Part shown: positions 46,190 through 59,160 of the stretch, one piece after another
How the letters are laid out: every line of letters starts with the position of its first letter
How positions within the stretch are numbered: position 1 is the first letter of the stretch
NCBI GenBank assembly: GCA_003260075.1
Contig: QLIY01000241.1
Span: 1 to 64,000 of the forward strand
Origin: Phallusia mammillata
Taxonomy: Eukaryota; Chordata; Ascidiacea; Phlebobranchia; Ascidiidae
Direction of reading: 5' to 3'
Length of the DNA stretch: 64,000 bases
Translations under genes and position numbers: made by a program
Notes under the pieces: generated by a model
Told to the model about the DNA's origin: nothing
Database searches by the model: none
The model's input: the letters and a program-made list of their open reading frames with translations, nothing else

Positions 46190-49100
46190 ATAAGTTAACA
46201 CGTATTCCGATGAAGTGAAGCAGAATTCTTGTTATCGCATTAATCACTTTTAAATCATTTTTTTGTGACTTCAAATCGATAAATGAGTAGTTTGGCCAGG
46301 AATGAACCTTCACTTTTGTAATGACTTAACTTTTAAGCGACAAGTTTGAATAGTGTGCATTTTTTAACACTAAAAGCAAATTATTCCGTTGCGTTAAAGT
46401 TAAACGATTGAGTTTAGGACAGGCTATTACCGAGTGAAAAAAACATTAAGTGGTTTATACAGGATCTGGTTGTACCTAAGCAGTCATATTATAGTGGACA
46501 CGACAATAAGTTCAGTCATTATTATGACAAACAGAGACAGAAGTAATTTGACTTATGCAGCTTTTAGAAAGCTATGAATGCAACGATAGGAACAAACTTG
46601 CATTGCGAAAAGTTTGCAGCAAAAAAGGTTATACAGGTCACAGTGGGAAAGTCATAGTAAAGTGTTTAAGAACGCACGCTTTTACGTAAACCAAAGCACG
46701 TGTGAACTGTTTTTAGCAAATTTGCTGAAAGCGATACGCGGTCGTTGTAAAAGCCGTTAAAGTCGATTTCCTTTTGCAAAGGTTAACAATGGCGCTAGGG
46801 CTCACCGCTGTTGACCCTATTCGTTATAGATTATGCAATTTCCGTGTTTTGGAATCTTTATATTAAACCCATTTGCCAGTGGTTGTCTACCTTTATCGAC
46901 AATTTCCTCGCTTTAAAACACAAAACATTTTTATTCCCCCCAATAGACTACATAGTATATTATATAGTGGATGCTAAACCATAGAAGAGATCATCTAAAA
47001 TCGGGTCTATTATCAACTTCACAGGTTATATTTCGAAAGCTGAATTTCCTATTTATAAACCACATGTACGAATCAAAGTAATTTAAAATTATCTTTTAAA
47101 TTCCTTCCCGTTTGGAAACCACTGCCGTACGCACTTTAAAAAAACCGTTCAACAATAGACCGAAAAAAAAACGTTTCAACATTATGAAGAGGGGAATCCC
47201 CAAAAGAGGCAAAACAATTTGTCATGATTCGTCGAAATGAGAGGTGATTTATTTAACTTTGAATGTTTGCTGGGGGGCTGTTGCACCAGGGACGAATACC
47301 CTTTTACTATCAGTCTAGCATGGCATTATAAATTGTGTGCGCAACCAGAGTTGACCTTACATGGAATTCTGAGCAACAAATACAACTTATGCTAGAAACA
47401 TTTACATCATATCTCTTAAACATTTGTCATGAGGGAAATATTGTATAGCTAGCATATGGAATATAAACTTAGGAAGCATGAAATGAAGATAAGTGATAAG
47501 AATAAATGACCGGGTACTTTCGTTTCCACATACAGCCAATGGTGGAACGCTTGAAAACGTTTTTCAACTACAACTAACGTAGTGACTTTGATCTTACGTA
47601 AATATGCCCAAGAAACCGGTATTATAAGTAAATTGGTCTTTTGAACAACTGCAAACGTCTAAGCGGTATGTATGCTGCTATCCAACCGATAATCTGCCGA
47701 TGTCCAACAACTATTATCGCGTTTTCACAGCGTTCGGATTTCCAAATTAGGGCTACACGTGTTAAGAGGCTTCGTCACCTCTCTATGCAATTAGTAATTG
47801 ACATTTGCGAAGCGAAGATGAATGAGGACGGAAGCAGTGCATCACCAAACATCGTTAGAACCTTAAGCAATTTCCTCGACTTAGAAAAATGAAGCAAACG
47901 GGGTCAAATTTTGACAAAAATAACGACATGCTTGTTTGACATATTCGCAGTTGCTTTACTTTGTTAAAAGCTTCGTTTAACTTGCGGTTTATACGGTTTA
48001 CCAAAAACTGCACAATTTAAGCAATATAATCATAAACGAATATTGCTCTTCAAGCAGTTTTTATTAGGTGAAAGAGCAATACCCGTTTATACATTATGCC
48101 TGGCAGCAATATCTTATTGAATATAACCATGTTTAAGAAATAACAAAGATTAAATGCCTCCAAAATGCTATACTGTGGGACACTATACCCGGACTTAAAA
48201 AGGGCTTTGATTGCAACGGTAAATATTTCATAATGCATGAGAAATCTAAGATGAATGTTGGTTGTGGCAAAGCAATAGCTTACACGAAAAGTCAAGCGAT
48301 TGATCATACATGTTTTTATGAGCCCTGTATGCGTCATGGTTGCATGTTTTATAGATATTGCTGTCCAAAAACGTTACCCGATATGCAAACTGGTCATGGG
48401 TAAATAAGACACGCCTCGAAGTTTACAATGCAAATCCTATTAATTGCCAGCGACGAAATATAACGAATGTCAAACGGGGAAAATTAGTTTGCGATTACAA
48501 ATATGGAAAAGTCGCGAAACGTCGTTATTATGCATACTTGGAATTTTAATCAGCGCCCAACAATCTTTGTAGCTTGTTGACTTTAAATTTGCGCTTAAAT
48601 GTAGAAACACGTTGGTATATACTAGTTCATATTTGCAATGAATTCCACTAATAGCGTATAAACTGTTAAGAGCGTAACATAAGCCTAGATAGCAAATCGT
48701 CGAAAGAGGTGCACGCTTATCGAGAAAAACTTTTGAAAAAGTTTGAGAACCTCTGGGTTAGACAAACACAGCACCCCCTAAAAAAACGCTTTTCAAATTT
48801 TAGCTTTATAATAAAACCACTTTTCTCAGTATTGAGCCTAGTGCTCGATCACGTTTGTTGTAATTGTATCTCAAAGAAGGTTCAATAAGTATATGGCACA
48901 CGTGCTGTGGTTACGCATTCACACAATCTCACTGAGTAGGTGGTTGCCGTTTTAAACAAGAACTAACCTCCAAGAGTGAAAGAAAGTTTATATGCCTGAG
49001 GGTTACGACACATTTCTTGTGGTTTAAATGGTTTCACAACACCATCTAAAGAAACATCAAAGCCAGTTTCTCTCAATTCTTACTCAATTGAAAGAGCTAA

Positions 49101-50528
49101 TGCATAACCCATATTTTTCAACAAAGTTTACAAAATGCTTTTCCAGACCGCAAAAGTACAAAACGTATGTAGGCGTGGTTTCGACATTAACTTGTTTTTG
49201 GCTTAGGGAAAGGCGAATTTGGGTTGCAAACTTGCCTCTTTGAACTGCTATCTCAATTCTCGGAACTAACGTGCGAAGTATCAGTGTAAAATCGATCTGG
49301 AAATGCCTGCGTGGCCTGTATTTCGTTTTTATGTCACGTGAGAATTCGGTTTGGCATGATGACATTGCATAACCTGGCCATCACGAATAAAGCATAAAGA
49401 TGTGACCCAGATTAGGGAAAAATTAGTGCGGACAAGAAGAAGGTCATATTGTGGTCTAGCTTTTTAAGGAAAGTTTATAACTTGCTATCATTTCAGCTTT
49501 TAAACTTGGGTGTATTACGCAACAGGATCAAGTTTAAAGCTGAATGACAGTTTGAACATGGGTTAAAAGCAGTAAGTAGTTTTTGTAATAAAATAGGCCA
49601 TATGAGAACACAGCGAAAATCGTAAGAACAAATTTCGGCCAATCAGAAACGCTTTGATTAATAATTTGTGCAGTAAAATCACCCCGTTTTTTTAAACTTG
49701 TTAGAAATGGCTTCAAACCTTGTTAGAAACTGGCTTCAAACTGACAAACTAGTATTTGGAACAAGCGTTAAATTGCAAGGCCATTTACATAGCTGCGCGG
49801 TTATAAAAGTTCACTAACGATCTATTAGCGCTTTGAAGTTTTGCATAAACATCGTCATGCAGCAATTAAGGCCATTGCCAACAAAGTTTAAAAACTGCGT
49901 TACGCGCTGCAATGCTTAGTTTATATTTAGACTGACATTCACCGAAAAATCGGTTAAAAACAGCCAGGGTTGCTACCCTCGGTCCAGCAAAAGCGAGAAA
50001 AACGACAGTGCCTTTGGCAAACGCGGAGCAAAACCAGTGCAGGTGGCATTTCAAATCGCATCGACCTTTCAGAAGGGTGAGACGTGATACATGGAAGAAT
50101 GAATCATTTTAATCTGGAATAGCGCAGATTTGAGCCATCATAGGAAAAAAGATTACCAGTTAAATGCGCTACGCCGGTTAAGACTTGGTATTGTTGGGTT
50201 GGTTGAAGTAAGGCAGTTCAAGTAACGGTTAGGTATTGTAATTGTTTGCTTTGAGCTGAATAGAATAGGAAATGGGTGCAGGCTATACATCGGTACAGGT
50301 TTGAAATGTATTATGTTCCTTTGGAAAGAAAAAAATCAAAACAAAAGTTATATTCTGCAAAAATACAAAGAAAGTGTGGATATTCGCCTTGTGTAAATTC
50401 AGGAAATTAACAATTTGTTTCACATATTTGGTTTAACTTGGTTTATGTTTCATGTATACTATTACTTCTCTACTTTTTAGGCAGTGAGTTTAGAATTAAG
50501 GTAAAAAATCTGTCCAATTCACTACATA
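46190..50528. other. Intergenic sequence, no gene recognised
   Basis: Frames up to about 95 codons occur on both strands, without signal peptides, domain motifs or splice-chained neighbours. A hAT-terminus-like TTTGAGAACCTCTGGG lies near 48,750 but has no partner end. Confidence 0.45.
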
Positions 50529-53500
50529 ATGCTGCGGTCTTTAGCGATCATCTTCGCAGTGGTGGCAGTGACATTTGCAAGTAAGTGACTCACATAAACA
50601 AACTGTCATTTTACATAAAGCCATGTTATGGGAAAGCAATACGACGCAACCATTCGGTCATATAGGTCCCATATTCGTTAGCCTTATAGGCACGATTTTC
50701 CTTGCACGATGCTGGGGTCATATAAAAGGCAAAATGTTAAAACTGACAATTGAAATTGGTTTTGCCGACAAACGGTATCTAGTTACCAAGTTGGTTTCAA
50801 ATTACAGAAAATTTAAATTGGGGAATTTTCTACGATAAACAACGTTGAAGGGAAATATTTAGTTTCATAATGACGTGTCATTATAATGCGATTTCTTGCA
50901 ACCACAAACATTATGTGGATAACACACCTAGCAAAAACAACTTTACACAAACCACAATCATCATGCTGCACGCTGAAATGTAAATTGGCGAATTAACATA
51001 TTTTAACAGTGTTTTGTAATATAAAGGAACATTATATGATATAAAAGGATATAATTTATATCCTTGACGGAGGATACCAGTTATTTCTTTTTGCGAGGCC
51101 ATAATATGAAAAAACTAAATGTTTTATACGCTGACGTTAAAAAAACAAGAAACTTTTACACGCAACAGCATCAAAAATAAGAATCAAATTTAAATTACAA
51201 AAAAATATATTGTCCCAATGGTTATTCACAGCAAAACAATATTAAATGAAAATTTGGTTCTACAAAATCATATTTATTTTTCACCAGAGATATACTGTTT
51301 TGGTGTCAAAATTTGAAATAATCTTATATTTGTTATAATCCACCGTTTCTCAATGACAAATTTCGACAAAAACACCATTGAACCTCTTGCCTCACATTGA
51401 CATTTGGGTGACAATTTAAGACAAAGTTCGACCCTTGTCGACTCGATAAACAATCTTTAAAACGTGACGTCATGAACAACAAACCAGCAGGCCGCGAAAA
51501 CACGTCACACATACGATGTTTGTCTGAAAACTGTAAAATCGACGTTTCACGCTAAAACGTCAAACACCTTTGATGCACAAACAGATAGGCCTTAACCCTT
51601 GGGTAGCAAATGCAAGTAAATAAGATTACCGGATGCAAGTTTGCCCTAGGCCTTAAGGAAACGGTAATTGTATAGTGAATCAAGCAACACACCTAAAAGG
51701 GCCACCTTAGTCATCTAGGCAAATAGATTGAAGTAAGATTTTTGTTTCCCGTCCTAAGGGTGCTATTGTTACCGTTGCACAAACAACTTTACATTCTGTG
51801 GCGTAAAAACTTAAAAAAAAAACAGTGCCCCCCCCCCAAACAAAACGCTAAATTAATTAACCGGGATCTGTGATTCAAATAAAGGCCGGTAAATCAATTT
51901 TGTCGTGGACTGCAACTTCAAAACATGGTTTCACAAAAAAAATGTATTGCTTGCAATGGTGTTTATTTTATAGTCTATGTTCGATTTAACTTATGATATG
52001 GAAGCACTAGGGATAAAACAGAACATAGGAGATACATTCTGTGGCGTAAAACTTAAAAAACAGTTTGAGAACCACAGACAATCGGAATTTGGTCGTAATC
52101 GCTTAGCTGGGGTCAAAGTTCGCATGATATTTGTTGATGTAGTATCGGTTTGCGTACAGGTTCGCTAAAACAGGCACATCGACCACGATAACACGACAAA
52201 ACTGGTGTCACGTTAACAGTAAAACGAATGCTGACCTTGCAACTGTGGTTTCATTTACACTAAAGGTGGCTTAAGCCTTACCCCCCCCCCACCACGATAA
52301 CACGACAAAACTGGTGTCACGTTAACAGTAAAACGAATACTGAACTTGCAACTGTGGTTTCATTTACACCAAAGGTGACTTAAGCCTTGACAATGACGAA
52401 AAAGCGATTCCAATGCACGCAGGAGATTCCCTGCTATCGCGCAGCTATCACAAATAAGCAAAGAAGATATCTAACCACCCCAGGCAGTGTACTTTAACTG
52501 AAGCACACGGTTCTGTGTAATATTTCAACATGTTTGTGGGCTGCAAATCGCTTATTCAACGCTCGTTCATCCTGAGTATTGCTCATGAAGTGTATTGTTC
52601 GACGTTGAAAAAATGCTAAGCTGTTTGTTGTGCTTTTGGGATAATCATAGTTTTCCTTGAATCGGGTTTTCAAGACAGTGATAAAAGCCAAGGTATTTTC
52701 CAAAAAATGGAAAATTTTGCACTATGCCACACAAAGGGTAAAACGTATTTTAAAAAACTTTATTTTTTGGTATGAAGTGTTTTACTTGCTAAGGATTAAA
52801 ACTTTTAGTAAAATGTCACAAAACAATCAAAACTTCGCCCTAAAGATTTCCCTACTTGGTTGCGTTTAAAAGAGAAACATTCCAACATTCCAGCCTGGTT
52901 GCGATAACGAACAACATTTTCGGGGGCAAAGGCGGCAAATATATGTCCAAAAAATTTTGGAAGAAAATGAAAACAATTTCGACGAAACGTGTTAAAAAAA
53001 CTATATACCTAAAAAGTTAAAAAAGAACAAAAATGCATCTAAAGGCAAAGTTGGACGTTGTGTTAGAATTAACCCTACTCGGCTGAGAAAATGCGGTCGT
53101 TAAAAAATCATAACAAAATGGGTTGTGATCATGAAATACCACAAGTTATAAAATCAAAACCAAAAGTTATAAAACCAAAACCAAAACAAAATGGGTTGTG
53201 ATCATGAAATACCACAAGTTATAAAACCAAACTTCCCTAGCTTAAAGGTCAATTACTTGGTAACAAGAACTTGCAATAACACTGGTTGCAGGGTTAGGTT
53301 GCTTACGGCGTTGCTGTTCTGTAGGTTATCATAGCAAACATCTCGGAAAAGATTAAGATCTTCTGCATATAACGAACATCGTTAGGTGCAAGACATGAAG
53401 GGTGTAGGTATAGGGAAGCTTGTTGTATATAATGTTCGTTTGTTCGGATAAAGTATGTAGAAAGTCAGTTTGGCATCAACCTATAACGCTCACCCAACAA

Positions 53501-55763
53501 ACATATCGACCGTATTACACGAAATATAAGATACAAATCATTTACATTCAACAAAACATTGCGATTTTCAGACGGTGACTGTGATTTGATTCAAGCATCC
53601 AAAATCTCATTGTAGGCATTTAACTATTACTTTACTTTACTAACTCCACCCGTTCCATTAAACGTCGTAAATTTCCGAAACGCTTTATTTGAAGTTAAAC
53701 TATGGAAAGATCAACCAATAGCACACCTAAAGCCGAAAAAAAAAGTTTTACCCCGGTACAGTTTACGGATTAAACTAAAAAGGAAAACAGTCGTTCAAAA
53801 CAAAAACGAAGGAGAAAAGCTACCAACACGTTACATGCCCAATAACGGGTACATATCGGCGAAAACAAGTTTAAATCACCAAATCAGTTTTTGCAACCGT
53901 GACAAACAAGTTACAACTAAACAACTAAAAAAACGTTGGACAAGTTTGAGACTAAGTTTGTTATGAAAACTCCATCACTTCAGAAAAATACCAACGGTTT
54001 TATAAACGGTTCAATACGACAAACAATTCTACGCTGTAGTACAAATGGCCGAAAGATTGCAAAGTCTTGTTTATTTTTGTTTACGCAATGTCCCTGTTGC
54101 GATGCTGTACGTCGCATCACAATCCCCGTTTCACAAGATCTTGCAGCAACCCGCATTCCTTTGCATGCATACAATGTATTTATCTCATGACCCCATTGCA
54201 ATGCAGCCATTGACGTGTTAACCCTTTGTAACGTGGCGTTACATTGTATTTTGTGTTTGTTTAGATACAAGATGCGGTCGTCAGCAGTGCCGTGGCATCA
54301 AGCGTTACTGCTGTAAAACGAAAGCGCGATCCTTCTGTGTCGTAAGCCCGAGAAGTTGCGTAACCCGTACGCTGTGTAGTCGTGTCAGATGCCCATCGTC
54401 CAATCCCTATTGCTGCGGTACAGAAGGAGCCGCCTACTGCACACAGAGCAAAGAGTTCTGCAAACCTAAGAACACATGTGGCGCAGAGCGATGCAATGTG
54501 GTAAAGCCGTTCTGCTGTTCGCGCGGGAACAACGACTATTGCACGTTCAGTTCGCGCACGTGCGTTGGCAGGGAAATTTGTGGGACGAGATATTGCGACA
54601 GCTTGAGGCCGTACTGCTGTCCGGTAGGTGGCGCACACTGCACGCGAAGCGAGTTCACCTGTAATGTCCGTAAGAGAGCGCCACCGAGCAGACCGACTGT
54701 GAGGATCAGCACTGTACGGCGGGATCCCGGTAAGCGTTATATATCAAGAAAGTTAGATAACTTGGTACATTAGACATAGCTTTGTAAAGCAAATACTTTG
54801 GGAATGTAAAGTGGGGCATAAAGTTTCGAGTTCAGATACGTTCTCTAGTAATAATGATTAGAAGTCGCAGAAATAGTTGCCTTAATGATGATCGGTCAAA
54901 AACTGACAACATCGAAAAGGACAAAAAGTGACAACACGTGTACGATTTATTAATCCAATCAGATCCCTAAGTGTGTCAGAAAAGTGGAATTAATGTAGCT
55001 TTACTCCCCCCCCCCTCTCTAGTAATAATGATTAGAAGTCGCAGAAATAGTTGCCTTAATGATCGGTCAAAAAGTGACAACATCGAAAAGGACAAAAAGT
55101 GACAACACGTGTACGATTCATTAATCCAATCAGATCCATAAGTGTGTCAGAAAAGTGGAATTAATGTAGCTTTACAATCTTATTTCATTTGCAGAAGTCG
55201 CTCCGTGTGGTCAAATAACCTGCTCAGCAATACGGCCAGTGTGCTGCACACAAACCAATCAACCCTACTGCGCAGTAAGCGTGCGCAGTTGCCTCTCGCG
55301 TCGAGCGAATGTATGCGGAAGCCGATTCTGTTCTTTGCTGAGACCTTACTGCTGTAGCTACCGCGGCTTGGCTTTTTGCGTGGCGAAGCAGAGTCAATGT
55401 CCGAATCTATCTTGTGGTTCGGAGACTTGCAGCCGAACAAAGCCTCATTGTTGTCGAAAAGGTGGAGAACCGTACTGTTCAGTTGGTCCACGTTCTTGTG
55501 TGTACAAGCAACGCTGTGGCTTGGGATATTGCTACGCGGGGAGACCACAGTGCTGTGGAACAGGAAAATACGCAATGTGCGTTGACGATGAACGGAAGTG
55601 TGCAGCGACTGTAAGACCTCGTGAACAAGAAGAAACTATTCCTACAGCAACCACGGTAGTTGCTATTATTGGTTCAGCGGCAACCATCGATAAAAACGGA
55701 CCTGAAGGCACGACCACAAGAGCGAGCAGCGGAGCAGGCTCTGGTGCAAACTTCTTGCAGTAA
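50529..55763 (+). CDS. Secreted protein with eight six-cysteine repeats (paralogue A), 361 residues
   Basis: Exons: 50529-50580, 54265-54729, 55195-55763, all phase-1 junctions. Exon 1 encodes only a signal peptide (MLRSLAIIFAVVAVTFA). Exon 2 (155 codons, phase 1-1) carries four repeats and exon 3 four more. The repeat of about 34 residues follows C-x4-C-x6-CC-x6/7-C-x6-C, typified by CGTRYCDSLRPYCC and AYCTQSKEFC. Near-invariant features are CG at the start, an aromatic or His before CC, and YC after it. A Thr/Ala-rich tail of about 50 residues ends the protein. I do not recognise the repeat; it is not granulin, EGF or WAP by spacing. Pairing of exon 1 is inferred from phase and from the same layout in paralogue B. 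Confidence 0.8.
51791..52062. repeat. Poly-C run (10 C at 51828-51837) near a 30-bp repeated motif
   Basis: The short sequence at about 51,791-51,826 recurs at about 52,035-52,062 after roughly 200 bp of other sequence. It is the least regular of the junctions. Confidence 0.65.
52183..52389. repeat. Poly-C junction (10 C at 52281-52290) between two 98-bp copies
   Basis: Copies at 52,183-52,280 and 52,292-52,389 differ at about four positions. Intron 1 of cysteine-repeat paralogue A. Confidence 0.85.
53114..53230. repeat. Short tandem duplication of about 47 bp
   Basis: A block beginning AACAAAATGGGTTGTGATCA occurs twice, separated by AACCAAAA-type simple sequence. No homopolymer lies between the copies, so this one may be a genuine slippage duplication. 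Confidence 0.6.
54842..55175. repeat. Poly-C junction (10 C at 55006-55015) between copies of about 160 bp
   Basis: Copies at 54,842-55,004 and 55,016-55,175. It lies entirely in intron 2 of cysteine-repeat paralogue A and does not touch its exons. Confidence 0.85.
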
Positions 55764-56414
55764 AAGGCGATTGGACAATGACTCAGTGTTGTATTTTTTG
55801 TGTTTTTTCATCAATTTGTACATGCCACATCAGGTGTTTTGTACAGTGTACATAGCATTGCTAAATGCTGAAAAAAGCAGAGCAGACGTGGCTTTTGCAC
55901 ATCGTGCGACAAAATTACACATTTCCAATGATATTCGTCTAAAATTAGCGCTAAGTTTTATTTCTGTGTACTGCAACCTACGTTTCAATATCACTGCACG
56001 GAGACTAACTATCAAAACCATTCACATAGATGAAAAGATCACAGACTTTCTACAAGGCGTGATATTAGTAAAGTCACGATTATGTCATAACACCATCATG
56101 GGCAACTGTAGAACCTACATGATGAGCAATAGCGTAACAACAACATGGTCAATGAAAATATGTTTGAGTTAGTAGAGAATAACTTAACCAGCATTCAACT
56201 AAATGCCTCATTTTCTTATCACGTGATAACCAACGCCATATATAGCTTGGCACGCAATGGTTCGATGGCCAGTGTTAGACATAGACGAAAAAAATCACTT
56301 TAAGGCAAGACAATCTGGTGTTAAAGCAAGCATATGTTGGAGAGCAGTTTGATATCATTGTTACCTTACCATATAGCAAAGCATAATCTGGGCAAAGTAA
56401 AAGTGCTCGTATTG
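55764..56414. other. Sequence downstream of paralogue A, no gene recognised
   Basis: Open frames overlap the 3' end of paralogue A and run on to about 56,172, but their translations lack any pattern. It may include the 3' UTR. Confidence 0.45.
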
Positions 56415-56422
56415 ATGTAAAG

Positions 56423-56775
56423 CAGGGGTGGCAACCTTTGTTAATGTAGGGCCAATTATAAATGTCAAAATTGGATCGCGGGCCGCACATGTGCACAACA
56501 CAAAGTGATTTTGCCTTGTTTCTTACCAAATGTGCTTAACTACAAGTATAATTCGTATTTGATTCTAGCCACATTTTGCCAGATCGCAGAAAACTAGCAT
56601 CAGGCGCATTAATCAGCTCAAAATATGTAATAATACGACTCGTTTGCCATCANCAAAAATATATAATAATTGGACTCGTTTGCCAGTACATTTGAAGTCC
56701 AAGTGTCTTTGCGGGCCGCACAATCTTTAATCAAGGGGCGCATGTGGCCCGCGGGCCGCAGGTTGCCCACGCCTG
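56423..56775 (+). mobile_element. hAT-type non-autonomous element (353 bp) with perfect TSD ATGTAAAG
   Basis: Terminal inverted repeats CAGGGGTGGCAACCT and AGGTTGCCCACGCCTG. The target-site duplication ATGTAAAG is perfect at 56,415-56,422 and 56,776-56,783. It is longer than its relatives at 7,485 and 20,928 because of an internal duplication of about 50 bp centred on a single N at 56,653, which again looks like an unresolved join. Confidence 0.9.
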
Positions 56776-57640
56776 ATGTAAAGGGTCAGAGCAGTGATTC
56801 ACAACTTGTAGCGTACGTTCTTTTAAAACTTTTGAAACAAAGTTAACTTATATGGAAACAAATGCGATTTATATGTCACCCCATTAAAGGCAGTGGGATT
56901 TTATGGAACTGCGTGGGTAATGGGTAAACAAAAGTGGAAACCACTGGGTTACAGAATAGCGTTGGACTTCGGAGAATCGGTTAAGGTTCAGTATCACTAA
57001 CCAGGAATAAAAATTTAGCAATAACCCAAAATAGTTAAGAATTAGAAGTAGCTTGGATTGCAAAGAATTTTTGCACCATTAACTTGAAGGCTTGATGTAA
57101 GTGGATGGCGTCATCAAAAGTTGTAAGCCTTAAGTAAAATCAACAATACTTGAATGCAGTTACTGTAGGCTTTTGGCAGGCAATTGAAATGCGAGGGCGA
57201 GAAACGATACACGGTCAAGTAACGCGGCTCAATTAAAGCAGATTCTACGTAAATCGCAGTTAACAGTGGCAATCTACGAGGCCGAGTAGTAATTGTCATG
57301 TCTCGTTCTGCGTGTGGGAGCCGAGGTACAGAAAAATATCCGCGGGACAATAACGGGCATGAAAAAATGCTTCGACAGCTTGTTTGGAGTTCGCTGGTTT
57401 ACCGCAAAAGCAGTTGTGGTGATTTGGAAAGCGTTTATGTGTCCGCGTAACAACGTGAGTTGAGTCATAACATTTAAATGCATATGCAGAAGAAACATAT
57501 TGTGCAAAATACGCATTTTATTAATCTTTCTTAAGTGTGTCCTATATGCCTAGGGTAAAACCCTGATTTCAGTTTGAGGCAATCAGACCGTCTTAAGATA
57601 TAGGATTGTTCGCATACGATCTCGTTTGCAATGTAAACGT

Positions 57641-57912
57641 AAATTATCCAAAAATCGCAAAGGAAATTAAACATTTTAGGATCAAGCACTAAATGCTACC
57701 TTGCCGTAGGAAATCTTACATAAAAATCTCCCCCCCCCCAGCAATTTGCATTCAAACCAGGGTTTTATTGATTACCATACATTTGTCGTGCAATTTTTGC
57801 AAAAAATCGCGAGGTATGTAAAAGTAAATTATCCAAAAATCACAAAGGAAATTAAACATTTTAGGATCAAGCACTAAATGCTACCTTGCGTAGGAAATCT
57901 TACATAAAAATC
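57641..57912. repeat. Poly-C junction (10 C at 57730-57739) with copies of about 87 bp
   Basis: Copies at about 57,641-57,727 and 57,826-57,912. As at 15,225, a unique stretch (about 85 bp) separates the homopolymer from the second copy. Confidence 0.8.
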
Positions 57913-58895
57913 GTTTCCACAAACTGGACGAATAGGATATAAAAACGTTTTCCTTTATCCGGTATAAAAAACGCTTGCAGCCAGGCCATAGCGGACGTCA
58001 TCAACGCCTGACCCGACCAGAACAGTTTAATGATTCCAGGGCCATCGAGCAGCGTGATTGCAATTACAGTCAGATGATAGGAGATTAATAAGTGGGCGGA
58101 ACTATGCTCTGGGCATCGGCTTAGATTCCTGCGTAAGTTATGGGCAGATATTGGCAGACGCCATAGGTAACATCATGCAGAATCGTTATCTAGTGGTGAT
58201 TAAAAAGGGTTTAGGATTGAAATTGTTGCAATCATGTAAAAGTATTACAAATGGCTTGAATAACTTGTTGAGCTTCGTACGTGAAAATGCGAAAAGTGTA
58301 ATTGATACAAAATGTGCACAGTCCGGAGCATCTACTGTAGAGAGTAGTACATAGTGTACATAGTGATAAAAATACTGTAGTACATAGTGATAAAAATACA
58401 TAAAAAAGCGGGTTTGAAAAAAATATATGCTATTTTTACCACTGCGCTGATAGTACGCTTTGGCATTAAACAAAAATACTGTTAACAATGTACGGTATGT
58501 AAATGGCGGGTTATAGTGATTGATATGGCACAATAATAAAAGTTCGTTACATTAAGATAAGTTGCTCGCATTGCAGAACCTAATCAACGCATCCGTCAAC
58601 ATGCTGATATTTAGGCGGTATCAAGTTTCAGTTGGTAGCTTCATAAATTTCTGCGGCACATTTTTACAGTCGGTGCATTCAGGTGAAGTTATATTAAGGT
58701 CAGTGTATCAAAGACGTGTTTACAGGATCCTATAAAAGCCAATATGCACAAAATGTGATGATATAGCGGTACACGCAAAATAACAGGGCATTTGGCTAAG
58801 GCAAACACCTGAAATGCTTTCACAGGTGCGATCACGACGGGATATGCTGCAAGACGTAAACAATATACCATACCCGGAATGGTATTTAAATAAAG

Positions 58896-59160
58896 TACAG
58901 TGAGATACGGCAAATGTACCACGTATGTTATCAGTCGTGGGGAATATACCACGCAAGGAATGGCATTTAATTGAATGTAGAGGGCGATTGGTTGTGCATT
59001 GCAGTATATGGCGAGGGGCCCAGCCCCCCCCCCTACAGTGAGATACGGCAAATGTACCACGTATGTTATCACTCGTGGGGAATATACCACGCAAGGAATG
59101 GCATTTAATTGAATGCAGAGGGCGATTGGTTGTGCATTGCAGTATATGGCGAGGGGCCCA
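58896..59160. repeat. Poly-C junction (10 C at 59024-59033) between two 127-bp copies
   Basis: Copies at 58,896-59,022 and 59,034-59,160 differ at about two positions. A minus-strand frame of 179 codons crossing it with duplicated peptide segments is an artefact of the junction. Confidence 0.85.

Noticed and set aside
48700..48780. hAT element ending at TTTGAGAACCTCTGGG
   Set aside because: Only one terminus-like motif was found; no inverted partner and no target duplication.
1195..59033. Poly-G/C runs as biological G-quadruplex or TdT-type insertions at tandem duplications
   Set aside because: Length is nearly constant at ten or multiples of ten, and strand use is uniform on each side of the N gap. 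Both fit an assembly procedure better than any cellular process; kept as a finding for checking.
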